DNA of 64,000 nucleotides, from NCBI GenBank assembly GCA_019637695.1, contig JAHBVG010000020.1:23849-87848 (forward strand). Reading direction: 5' to 3'. Below are positions 16,279 through 24,484 of the stretch, piece by piece. The notes below the pieces were generated by a model, which saw only the letters and a list, made by a program, of their open reading frames with translations, was not told the origin of the DNA and made no database searches. The translations under genes were made by a program, and so were the position numbers. Position 1 is the stretch's first letter. Each line of letters opens with the position of its first letter. The stretch is from Caldilineaceae bacterium (GTDB lineage: Bacteria > Chloroflexota > Anaerolineae > Caldilineales > Caldilineaceae).

Positions 16279-18396
16279 TTATCTGTTCTTCTCCTCGATT
16301 ACCCGTACTTCCCCTGGCTGGAGGATGATGCTGCGATCAAATTGTTCGCCGCTGAGGATGTCTGTGGTCGGCGCAGACAGGGAAAGGTATTGGGTTTTAC
16401 TCGTGTGGTTGAGCAAAAAGAGGATTCTACGCCCGTCTTGGTGGACGCGAGCGCAGATTTCCACGCCCGGCATAGATGGCATCAGCGCATAAATGCCATG
16501 TTCGGGCAGCAGCCAGCCGAAGAGCGCATGGTAGAGCATGGGTCCACCCATGCACCCAACGTAGATCACTTTGCCCCCCTCTTCGTGAAATTTATAGGTG
16601 ATCCCAGCTTTGCCGCTGTACCAGCCTTCCGTATAGGTGGCGATCACCTGTGTGCCTTCCTCTGGTTCGAGGATCTCAGCCCACAGCCCTATGGGTGATT
16701 GGCGGCCCATCCGTGTGACGGCGCGCGACCAGCGCAATTCGTTGCGTCGTTCCGGCGCCAATGAATCCATATAGCGTACAGTCGTCCCTGCCAGATCTGC
16801 CAGTGGACCGGGCTGGGGTATGGGGAAGAGTTTGTTGTCTTGATCCTTTACGCCAGCGCGCGGACCGAGGATCAGTGTGCCGCCGTTTTTCACAAAGCGG
16901 CGCAAGTTTTCCACCACATCGGGTCTCAACAGGTTGAGGAAGGGCGCGCAGACGATTTTGTAGCGGCTGAGATCTGTATTGGGGGCGACAATGGCCGCGG
17001 GTACATTGGCTTCCCACAGGGCGATGTATGCGGCGAGATAAGGCCAGGCGATCCAGGCGCGCCCGGTCATGTAGCGTTCATCCGGTTCATCCTCGCGATC
17101 CATGCGTACGGCTGGGTTTTCGAGCGTGAAATCGTTGGCGTGATCCATGCGGAGCAGGCTGTTGTGAGGCTGGTTTTGCAGCACCCAACGGCTGTCAAAG
17201 TCCAACAAGATCGCAACCTCCGCCGAAGGCACTGTGCCTTCTAATTTGGGCGCGAGTTCTTTCAGTTCCTGACCGATTTGGGCAATTTCGGCGTAGCTCT
17301 GGGTTTTGCGGCCAGCGTAGTCGAGGACCCCGCTATGGTATTGCTCGCTGCCGCCCAACGCCTGCCGCCAGCGGAAGTAGATGATGCCGTCTGCGCCGTG
17401 ACCGATACCCTGATAGGTCTTGAGCCGCACAAAGTTGGGTTCGGGCAAAGGATTGTAGACGCTCCAATTGATCTGGCCTGCCTGCTGCTCCATCACCCAG
17501 AAGTTCCGCTCCATCACGCCCCAAATGTGATCGTGGGCCGCCGCGACCAGGGCAGGCGTAGCGCCGTGGAAGTGGTAATTGTCCCAACTGGCGAAGTCGA
17601 GATTTTCGCTCAGATCATAGGCGTCCAAATCTGGGAAGAAAAACATTAAATTGTGAGTCACAAAATGGTTCGGGCAGAGACGGCGCAGGATCGCGATCTG
17701 CTCGTTGTGATATGCGCGCCAGGTGTCGCTGCTGAACCGGTAAAAATCAAGGATATGGCTGGGATTGCGCTCGGCGGCAGATGCATTCGGCGTGGGGATC
17801 TGATTCCAGTCCAAATAGAACTCACCCCAGAAGGCCGTGCCCCAATTCTGGTTGAGCAGTTCGAGATCGCCGTGGCGCTCCTGCAGCCAGTGGTGGAAGC
17901 GGTCTGTGCAGATCTCGCAATGGCAGCGCGCCGTGTCGTGACAGCCGAACTCATTGTCGGTCTGCCAGCCGATCACATGCGGGTTGTCGGCATAGCGGGC
18001 GGCGATCTTCTCGACGATGATGCGGCTTCGTTCCCGATAAGCCGGTTGATTGGCGCACGCCTCGCGCCGTGTACCAGGACCCAAGTGGCGTCCATAGGCG
18101 TCCACCTGCATGATTTCGGGGTGAGCGGCGAGCAGCCAGGGCGGCGGCGCCGGCGTGGGCGTGCAGAGGACGATTTTCAGCCCGTGGCGCCCCAACACGT
18201 CGATGGCTCGATCCAGCCAGCCGAAATCGAATTGACCCTGAGCCGGTTCAAGCAATCCCCAGGCGAATTCGGCCAACCGCACCGTGTTGAATCCAGCTTC
18301 TGCCATCAGCGCTGCGTCGGTCTCCCAGCGGGCTTCCCCTTCTGCCAACCATTGGCTCCACTGTTCTGGGTAATAATCACAGCCGAAGTAGATCAT
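16279..18396 (-). CDS. Beta-galactosidase, glycoside hydrolase family 42
   Basis: The 705-residue protein starts GCDYYPEQW and has RLAEFAWGLLEP, the acid/base Glu149 in TDNEFG and the nucleophile Glu303 in MEQQAGQINW. Cys114, Cys158, Cys160 and Cys163 form the zinc cluster of this family. Domain order is TIM barrel, trimerisation (glutamine-amidotransferase-like) domain, then a small beta domain. It hydrolyses terminal beta-galactosides; no signal peptide, so it is intracellular. ATG 18396 after AAAGGTAC is preferred to ATG 18426. Confidence 0.93.
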   Translation of the reverse strand: MIYFGCDYYPEQWSQWLAEGEARWETDAALMAEAGFNTVRLAEFAWGLLEPAQGQFDFGWLDRAIDVLGRHGLKIVLCTPTPAPPPWLLAAHPEIMQVDAYGRHLGPGTRREACANQPAYRERSRIIVEKIAARYADNPHVIGWQTDNEFGCHDTARCHCEICTDRFHHWLQERHGDLELLNQNWGTAFWGEFYLDWNQIPTPNASAAERNPSHILDFYRFSSDTWRAYHNEQIAILRRLCPNHFVTHNLMFFFPDLDAYDLSENLDFASWDNYHFHGATPALVAAAHDHIWGVMERNFWVMEQQAGQINWSVYNPLPEPNFVRLKTYQGIGHGADGIIYFRWRQALGGSEQYHSGVLDYAGRKTQSYAEIAQIGQELKELAPKLEGTVPSAEVAILLDFDSRWVLQNQPHNSLLRMDHANDFTLENPAVRMDREDEPDERYMTGRAWIAWPYLAAYIALWEANVPAAIVAPNTDLSRYKIVCAPFLNLLRPDVVENLRRFVKNGGTLILGPRAGVKDQDNKLFPIPQPGPLADLAGTTVRYMDSLAPERRNELRWSRAVTRMGRQSPIGLWAEILEPEEGTQVIATYTEGWYSGKAGITYKFHEEGGKVIYVGCMGGPMLYHALFGWLLPEHGIYALMPSMPGVEICARVHQDGRRILFLLNHTSKTQYLSLSAPTTDILSGEQFDRSIILQPGEVRVIEEKNR

Positions 18397-18474
18397 AAAA
18401 AGTACCTTTTGTGGTGAGGTGGTCATCGAAATGAGTAAAGAGTAATGAGTAATATCCGTATCTCTACCTACTCA

Positions 18475-19464
18475 TTACTCATCACTCATTATCCTGCAAT
18501 AGGTCGCCACATCGATATTCGAGCCGCAGGCAATGATCCCCACGCGCTTGCCGAGGATCTTCTGGCGCAGAGGGCCGATCATAGCGGCAGCGGCAGCGGC
18601 GCAAGCGGGTTCGCAGACCAGTTTGAGGCTGCGGAAGAGCAGACGCATACTCTCTTTGAGCGCGTCATCGCTCACCAACACGATTTCTTCGATAAAGTGA
18701 TGGCAGAGCGCAAAGCTGTAACGGGCCGCTGTGGGCGCGCCGAGACTGTCCGCAATCGTGGAAACTTTATCAATGGCTTGCGGCGATCCTGCCTGGAAGC
18801 TGAGCCACATGGTGTTGGCGCCCTCCGGTTCGACGCCGTAGATCTGGCAATGGGGCTGCATCTGCTTGATCGCCGTTGCCATCCCCGCAGCCAGACCACC
18901 CCCGCCAATGGGGATGATGACCACGTCGAGATCCGCCGCCTGCTGGCAGAACTCCATCCCCACAGTCGCCGTGCCGAGGATCGTCTGCTTGCCCTCAAAC
19001 GGGTGAACAAAGGTGCGCCCCTCCTCGCGTTCAATCCGGCGGACCTCGTCAAAGGCGGCGTGGACATTGTCCACCAGTACCACGTCGCCGCCGTAATCGC
19101 GTACTTTTTGCACCCGGCCTGGAGGCGCGGACTGCGGCATGACCAGCCTGGCTGTTGATCCCATCAGACCCGCCGCCCAGGCCACGGCGATGGCGTGGTT
19201 CCCTGCGCTGACAGCCGTGACGCCGCGACGCCGCGCCTCCTCATCCAAACGCAGCAGATTGTTCACCGCGCCGCGGGCTTTGAAGGTTCCCGTCCGCTGC
19301 AAGAGTTCGAGTTTGATGAAAATCTCGCTACCTTCGCCCACAAGCGCGTCGATCTCCCGTTCCTGCCAGCGCCAGACGGGCGTCTCTACCACATATGCGT
19401 CCATCATCCGCCGCGCCTCGCTGATTTCGTCGAGTGTGGGGATGTCGATTGTTAAATTCATCAT
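18475..19464 (-). CDS. PLP-dependent threonine/serine dehydratase-like enzyme
   Basis: This 329-residue fold-type II PLP enzyme has the Schiff-base Lys62 in TGTFKARGA and the phosphate-binding PIGGGGLAAG loop. It lacks the C-terminal ACT regulatory domain of biosynthetic threonine deaminase, so it fits the short catabolic threonine/serine dehydratase, hydroxyaspartate dehydratase or serine racemase group. GAGG lies before the ATG pair at 19464/19461. An open frame reaching 19551 is repeat sequence and not part of the gene. Confidence 0.87.
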   Translation of the reverse strand: MMNLTIDIPTLDEISEARRMMDAYVVETPVWRWQEREIDALVGEGSEIFIKLELLQRTGTFKARGAVNNLLRLDEEARRRGVTAVSAGNHAIAVAWAAGLMGSTARLVMPQSAPPGRVQKVRDYGGDVVLVDNVHAAFDEVRRIEREEGRTFVHPFEGKQTILGTATVGMEFCQQAADLDVVIIPIGGGGLAAGMATAIKQMQPHCQIYGVEPEGANTMWLSFQAGSPQAIDKVSTIADSLGAPTAARYSFALCHHFIEEIVLVSDDALKESMRLLFRSLKLVCEPACAAAAAAMIGPLRQKILGKRVGIIACGSNIDVATYCRIMSDE

Positions 19465-19700
19465 CGGTCCTCGAAGGGGATTGGTGGCTGGTGGTTGGTG
19501 ACTGGGCAGAGGTGACAAGCGAATTGCGAATTGCGAGTTGCGAACTTGCAACCTACCACCACTTTTGCCTTTTGATTTGTAACTATACAGCCATATACCG
19601 TAGGGGCACGGGTGGGGGCGGGCAGCATGTTCGCTATCAACCTAATGTTTGAGCCCGCCCCCACTGCCAACTGCTATCTGCTATCTGCTGCCCGCTTCTC
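19465..19700. repeat. Repeat-filled intergenic region with a 12-bp palindrome
   Basis: It contains GGTGGTTGGTGACTGGG (near 19485), GCGAATTGCGAATTGCGAG reiterations (19515-19550), and a hairpin with arms GTGGGGGCGGGC (19612-19623) and GCCCGCCCCCAC (19653-19664). No gene is seen in the 236 bases. Confidence 0.7.
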
Positions 19701-20291
19701 TCACGCAATCAACGTCCCTTTTGTGCTTGGGACATCGGCGCGGCGGGGATCGAGTTGGGTAGCGGCGTCGAGGGCGCGCGCCAGGGCTTTGAAGAGCGCT
19801 TCGGCCTTGTGATGATCGTTGCGACCGTAGAGTACCTTCGCATGCAAATTCATGCGCCCGTGGATAGCCAGGCTCTCGAAAAGATGAAAGAGCAGATCCG
19901 CGCCCAGTTGGCCGAGTTTGGGGGTGACAAAATCTGCATCAAAGACGCTGTAAGGTCTCCCGCCCAGATCTACAGCCACCAGAGCCAGCGCCTCATCCAT
20001 TGGAACGTAGCTGTGCGCGGTGCGCACGATCCCGCGGCGGTCGCCCAGCGCTTGATCCAGCGCGCGCCCCAGGCAAATGAAGACATCCTCGGCGGTGTGG
20101 TGTTCGTCGATGTGCAGATCCCCAGTAGCCTTCACCGTCAGATCAAAAAGACCATGACCGGCGAAGAGGGTCAGCATGTGGTCGAGGAATCCAATCCCCG
20201 TGTCGATGTCGACGCGCCCAGTGCCATCTACGGTAAAGGATAGCTCAATTTGCGTCTCTTTGGTCTTTCGTTCAATCGTAGCCCTGCGCAT
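19701..20291 (-). CDS. hisB: Imidazoleglycerol-phosphate dehydratase
   Basis: The 196-residue protein has the repeated metal-binding signatures of [29 protein letters not shown] in the first half and [28 protein letters not shown] in the second. It removes water from imidazole glycerol phosphate in histidine synthesis using Mn2+. It is monofunctional, without the N-terminal phosphatase of enterobacterial HisB, and no other his gene lies in the window. Confidence 0.95.
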   Translation of the reverse strand: MRRATIERKTKETQIELSFTVDGTGRVDIDTGIGFLDHMLTLFAGHGLFDLTVKATGDLHIDEHHTAEDVFICLGRALDQALGDRRGIVRTAHSYVPMDEALALVAVDLGGRPYSVFDADFVTPKLGQLGADLLFHLFESLAIHGRMNLHAKVLYGRNDHHKAEALFKALARALDAATQLDPRRADVPSTKGTLIA

Positions 20292-20340
20292 TGCCTTCTC
20301 TTTCGGCGGGTGAGGAATGGATAACTGTCAGGTTATTCTA

Positions 20341-21249
20341 TCACAGCAGACTTTCGACCTGCGCGCGCAGACCTTTCTCAAGCGACGTAGCGGGAACGGC
20401 CAGTCTGCTGCGCTCAAGACCGCTCAGATCGTAGATGCGGTGGCATAGGAAGGATACCCGATCGGGGTGAGCGGCGCGGTAGCTGTCAACGGGGATCTCT
20501 TCGATCTCAACCGCTTTGCCCAAGATTTCGCCGATAATCTCGTAGTAGCGCCGAGATTCGACAATGTCCGGCCCGGCCACGTTGAAGATGCCGCCGTGGG
20601 CTGCGGCGTTATCTGCACAACTCAGGATCGTCTCAGCCAGGTCGGCGGCAAAGATTGGCTGCTGCAAAAAATGACCGCCGCCCACCAACCGCAACCTCTC
20701 CCCGCCGCAGATGCGTTCGATCAACCTGGCATCGCGGCCATGTTCGGGCAGACAGCCCAGCAGCGAGCCGGCCCCGTAAATGTGGCATGGGCGCACAATC
20801 GTCCACCGCATAGGATCGGCGTCGCCGTTCACAAAGATCAACTCGGCCTGGCGCTTCTTGCCGCCATAGCCATCAGTAAGGTAGTGAGCTGCCTGTTCAC
20901 TCTGGGGAAACATCCGTCGCGCCGGATCATAGACAAAATCGGTGGAGATAAAGACCAAATGGCGCGCCCGCTGGCGAAAGAGGGTTAGATCCTGCATGGC
21001 GTCGTCGGCGCTGTAACCGATGCAATCGACCACTAGATCCCAGTTGGTATTCTCTGTTTCGATGGCGCGCGCAAACGCGGCGCGGTCATTGCGATCCAAC
21101 GTGATTGCTTTCACCCCATCCGTCAGCGCGCGCTGGCCGCGGGTCACCGCCCAGAGCTGATGTCCAGCTTCGAGTGCTTTTTGCGCCAGGGTACCGCTAA
21201 CAAAGCCGCTGCCGCCGATGAGAAGGATCTTGAGTGCGTGATGGGTCAT
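20341..21249 (-). CDS. NAD-dependent epimerase/dehydratase (atypical SDR)
   Basis: The 302-residue protein begins with a Rossmann motif GGSGFVSG near residue 12, with DCIGYSADD and FISTDFVYDP further on and a Tyr-rich DGYGGKKRQAE segment in place of the canonical YxxxK (here YGGKK). It is an extended short-chain dehydrogenase acting on a nucleotide sugar or related substrate. It overlaps the upstream membrane protein gene by four bases (ATGA), so the two are one transcript. Confidence 0.83.
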   Translation of the reverse strand: MTHHALKILLIGGSGFVSGTLAQKALEAGHQLWAVTRGQRALTDGVKAITLDRNDRAAFARAIETENTNWDLVVDCIGYSADDAMQDLTLFRQRARHLVFISTDFVYDPARRMFPQSEQAAHYLTDGYGGKKRQAELIFVNGDADPMRWTIVRPCHIYGAGSLLGCLPEHGRDARLIERICGGERLRLVGGGHFLQQPIFAADLAETILSCADNAAAHGGIFNVAGPDIVESRRYYEIIGEILGKAVEIEEIPVDSYRAAHPDRVSFLCHRIYDLSGLERSRLAVPATSLEKGLRAQVESLL

Positions 21250-22379
21250 GATTTCATTCCCTCTGTTTCGTCGTTGAGCGCCTGGGCAACCTCGTCCACC
21301 GGGGGCGCCAGGTATCGTTGTCTATAGATGATCAGCCCCATGAGTAGATTAAATTGGACCAACGCTACGAGGATGGCGGAAAATTGGTCGAAATAGAAGA
21401 CTAGTAAGTTGAGAATCGTCAACGAGAGGAGCAGGCCAAAGTAGCCGAGAAAGACGCCCAAGCGCTCACGTCGCGCCAGCAACAGCAGCGCGCCCACCAT
21501 CAACAGCGTACCGATGGCGGTCTCTAGCACTAGCCGCGCCAACGAGAGGAAGATCAGATTGGCGCTCACTTCGTCGCCCCGCCCCAACAGCGAAAGCAGA
21601 TTGGTATTGAATGCCTCATTGCTGGTCAAGAGCAGCGCCAGATCCGCGAACATCCCCCCGCCCATGATCAGCAGCGCCAGGGCGAGGATCGACCGCAGCA
21701 AAGGCCGAGGCAGATAGCGATCCAACAACCTATTGCCAAAGGCTTGCAGCCGCTCCTCAATGGACGGGTTCACTGGCGCCAGTTCCAGAGAATCGGCGGT
21801 GACAAAATCGAGCAGGGCATCGGCCAACGCCACGTAATTCGGATGGTCTGCTGTCTGACGAATACGCTGAAGGCGAGTGACCAACTCGGCTCGTTCATGA
21901 TGATCCAGATCATGATCTAATACATCCTGCAAGGCGTCAAAGGTGCGATAGAGCTCCGCACGTGGTTCCTCTGCCGCCGGACGCCGCACACGCAGGTAAA
22001 AGAGCACCACAAGCAGAAAGAAGGCGTAAATAATCGGCGCCGCTGGCGGATAAAAGTAGTCATTGGTTTGGGTGATAAATTTGCCCACCTCGTCGATAAA
22101 AAGGCCGACCCCCGCCCCACTGAGGATCCCGCCCACGGGGTAGACCCAGCGGTTGGTCAACACCAACGGCAGCAGCGAAGCCACAAAGAGCAGCAGCCCT
22201 CCCCAAAGGACATGGGCAATGTGCAGTTCGCTGTTGCCCAACTGGGGGTAACCGGTCAGTTCCAAAAAGAGGCGGGTCAGGCCCACCGAGGCTGCAAAGC
22301 TTAACAGGCTGTACAGCAGAAACTGCTCTGCTCCTTCTCGTTTCACAAAAGTGTGGATATGGCTGAATAGACGGCTCAC
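21246..22379 (-). CDS. Polytopic membrane protein of unknown function
   Basis: The 377-residue product has four hydrophobic segments in its first third, a soluble middle of about 90 residues with a His/Asp-rich LDHDLDHHERAE stretch, and about four more helices. I do not recognise the family. It starts at GTG 22379 without an obvious ribosome binding site. A TATACT sequence at 22430-22425 could be its -10 element, but the matching -35 is poor. It is coupled to the epimerase gene. Confidence 0.7.
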   Translation of the reverse strand: MSRLFSHIHTFVKREGAEQFLLYSLLSFAASVGLTRLFLELTGYPQLGNSELHIAHVLWGGLLLFVASLLPLVLTNRWVYPVGGILSGAGVGLFIDEVGKFITQTNDYFYPPAAPIIYAFFLLVVLFYLRVRRPAAEEPRAELYRTFDALQDVLDHDLDHHERAELVTRLQRIRQTADHPNYVALADALLDFVTADSLELAPVNPSIEERLQAFGNRLLDRYLPRPLLRSILALALLIMGGGMFADLALLLTSNEAFNTNLLSLLGRGDEVSANLIFLSLARLVLETAIGTLLMVGALLLLARRERLGVFLGYFGLLLSLTILNLLVFYFDQFSAILVALVQFNLLMGLIIYRQRYLAPPVDEVAQALNDETEGMKS

Positions 22380-22460
22380 AGCGAAACTCGATATCTTTTG
22401 CGTTTATTCACAAACAGCCAGTGTAGTATACCAGAAAAGAGGATCTCGAAGAACTGGGGC

Positions 22461-22605
22461 CAGAGGACGGCGGACGGCAGACCGCAGACAAACTGGGCAG
22501 GGTTGCAGGTGGCAAGTTGTAGGTTTGCAAGTTGCAGGTGGCAGGTGGCAAGTGACAATCGTTTACGTATCACGCACTACGCCCAATATCAAATATCCAA
22601 TCAAA
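22461..22605. repeat. Word-like repeat block
   Basis: GACGGCGGACGGCAGACCGC is followed by several copies of GCAGGTGGCAAGTTG and then CCCAATATCAAATATCC. These are three of the word families that recur in other intergenic regions of the window. No gene is visible here. Confidence 0.65.
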
Positions 22606-22649
22606 AAGAGCCGCCCATCTCTGGACAGCCCTCTTCACTCGAAAAAAGC

Positions 22650-22804
22650 GAGTCGTGTGCTTTCACCGCTTCGCCAACCACCAGGCGACCCTGTGGCACC
22701 CGGCACAATCCGTTTACCGCTGCTGCCTTCCGACCCTGACGGAGTTCACAGTGTCCCGCCGCACAGGACCCAGCCGTTGACGAAGCGATGAAAACACACG
22801 ACTC
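22650..22804 (-). ncRNA. ffs: Signal recognition particle RNA, small bacterial type with extended end helix
   Basis: The minus strand carries the SRP RNA core: GGTCCTGTGCGGCGGGACA, then TGAACTCCGTCAGG, GTCGGAAGGCAGCAGCGG (the conserved GGAAG tetraloop region and internal loop that bind Ffh), then GTGCCGGGTGCC. The ends pair: GAGTCGTGTGTTTTCATCGC with GCGGTGAAAGCACACGACTC, extending the hairpin to about 155 nt. A T-run right after the closing helix (GCTTTTTT) makes it self-terminating. It lies nine bases downstream of tRNA-Ser and probably shares its promoter. Confidence 0.92.
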
Positions 22805-22813
22805 AGTTGGTAA

Positions 22814-22902
22814 TGGCGGAGAGGGTGGGATTTGAACCCACGAACCTTTTGGGTTACGAGCTTTCCAGGCCCGCGCACTAGGCCAGACTATGCGACCTCT
22901 CC
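22814..22902 (-). tRNA. tRNA-Ser (anticodon GGA)
   Basis: The 7-bp acceptor stem GGAGAGG/CCTCTCC, D arm GCAT/GTGC, anticodon stem CGGGC/GCTCG with loop CTGGAAA (anticodon GGA at 22866-22864), a long class II variable arm and T arm GTGGG-TTCAAAT-CCCAC are all present. The 3' CCA is encoded (22816-22814). The long variable arm and the GGA anticodon identify serine. Confidence 0.96.
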
Positions 22903-22914
22903 AAAGCGAAGTGT

Positions 22915-22943
22915 AGTATAGCGCGAAAGTGAATTTCTGGCAA
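22915..22943 (-). promoter_or_regulatory. Promoter of tRNA-Ser and SRP RNA
   Basis: On the minus strand TTGCCA (22943-22938) and TATACT (22920-22915) are separated by exactly 17 bases. Transcription would start near 22908, a few bases before the tRNA 5' end, and continue into the SRP RNA. Confidence 0.75.
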
Positions 22944-22953
22944 ATTTGGCGTA

Positions 22954-23015
22954 GATGACTGGTGATAGGTGACTGGGCACAGCTACAGTCCCTCCCAGTC
23001 ACCAGTCACCGATCA
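22954..23015. repeat. Inverted intergenic repeat (GGTGACTGGG family)
   Basis: GATGACTGGTGATAGGTGAC and CTGGG are mirrored by CCCAGTCACCAGTCACCGAT with a CAC end. It separates hemL from the RNA genes; same family as at 4402 and 53640. Confidence 0.65.
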
Positions 23016-24320
23016 CTATTTTCCAATCCCCACCATCACCGACTTTGCCGCCGCAACTGTCTGCTCGATCTTTTCTTCGCCATGGGCGCTGCTGACGAAA
23101 CCAGCCTCGAACTGGCTCGGCGCAAGGTAGACGCCTTCGGCCAACATGGCGTGGAAGAATTGCCCATAGCGGGGCGGATCGGCGTAGAGTTTGGCTGCTT
23201 CGTAGCTGTCGATGAGGGGCGCGCCCTGCTCTTTGAGGAAATAGACGCCGAACATTGAGCCAGCGTAGCCCGCCTGCACGGGGATGCCCGCCTCGGCGGC
23301 CACACTTTCCAACCCGCGCACAAGATCGGCGGTGCGCGCGGCGATGCCCTCAAAGACACCTGGTTTCAACAATTCCCGCAGCGTCGTCAGTCCCGCCGTG
23401 ATCGCCAGCGGATTGCCAGAGAGCGTCCCCGCCTGGTACATGGGACCCGCCGGCGCCACCGTTTCCATAATCTTGCGCTTGCCTGCATATGCGCCCACCG
23501 GCAGACCGCCGCCGATCACCTTGCCCAGCGTCGTCAGATCTGGGTCGAGTCCCCACTTTTCCTGCGCGCCGCCGGGGGCTACGCGGAAGCCGGTCATCAC
23601 CTCGTCGAGGATGAAAAGCGCGCCATATTGGTGGCAGAGATCCTGCAAGCCCTGGAGATACCCTTCGTGGGGCATGACAAACCCGATATTGGCCGCGATG
23701 GGTTCGATAATCAACCCGGCAATGCTACCGGGGTTGCTTTCAAAGAGCGCGCGCACTGCATCCAGATCGTTGTAAACGGCAGTTAAGGTGTTAGAGGTTG
23801 TGCTGGCGGGGACGCCGGGTGAATCGGGCAGACCCAACGTGGCGACGCCGCTGCCTGCCTGCACCAGCAACATGTCGGCGTGTCCATGATAGCAGCCCGA
23901 AAACTTGATGATCTTATCGCGACCGGTGTAAGCGCGGGCAAGGCGCAGCGCACTCATGCACGCTTCGGTGCCGCTGTTGACAAAGCGGATCATTTCCACA
24001 GAGGGCACTGTGTCGATGACCAGTTGGGCCAGTTCATTTTCCAGCGCAGTCGGCGCACCATAGCTCGTTCCGCGCCCTGCTGCCGCGATCAGCGCTTTCA
24101 CAACTTGAGGATGGGCGTGACCCAATACCAGCGGTCCCCACGAGAGGACATAATCAATATAGCTGTTACCATCGGCGTCCCAAATCGTCGCGCCTTCGCC
24201 GCGGTCGATAAAGCGAGGGGTGCCGCCGACGCTTTTGAACGCGCGCACCGGGCTGTTGACGCCGCCGGGGATCAAATCTTTCGCAATCGCAAAGAGTTCT
24301 TCGGAGCGGGTGGTCTGCAT
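23016..24320 (-). CDS. hemL: Glutamate-1-semialdehyde 2,1-aminomutase
   Basis: The 434-residue PLP enzyme has [15 protein letters not shown] at the N-terminus, the [10 protein letters not shown] motif, [10 protein letters not shown] and the Schiff-base Lys267 in [10 protein letters not shown]. It converts glutamate-1-semialdehyde to 5-aminolevulinate, the last step of the C5 route, and so works with HemA encoded about 8 kb away on the same strand. Length and motifs are complete. Confidence 0.96.
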   Translation of the reverse strand: MQTTRSEELFAIAKDLIPGGVNSPVRAFKSVGGTPRFIDRGEGATIWDADGNSYIDYVLSWGPLVLGHAHPQVVKALIAAAGRGTSYGAPTALENELAQLVIDTVPSVEMIRFVNSGTEACMSALRLARAYTGRDKIIKFSGCYHGHADMLLVQAGSGVATLGLPDSPGVPASTTSNTLTAVYNDLDAVRALFESNPGSIAGLIIEPIAANIGFVMPHEGYLQGLQDLCHQYGALFILDEVMTGFRVAPGGAQEKWGLDPDLTTLGKVIGGGLPVGAYAGKRKIMETVAPAGPMYQAGTLSGNPLAITAGLTTLRELLKPGVFEGIAARTADLVRGLESVAAEAGIPVQAGYAGSMFGVYFLKEQGAPLIDSYEAAKLYADPPRYGQFFHAMLAEGVYLAPSQFEAGFVSSAHGEEKIEQTVAAAKSVMVGIGK

Positions 24321-24484
24321 GATGAGCCTTTCTGCTGAGGGTTATGGGCGGATTCTATATCGAATGGATAACCTGTTACGCCGCAGGACTTGACAATTTG
24401 GTAAACTGGGGTACCTCTACTCAAGCATCAACGGAAGGACGTGTTAACAGTGTGCCATCTACTAAGCAACGGGGCAAATCCATC

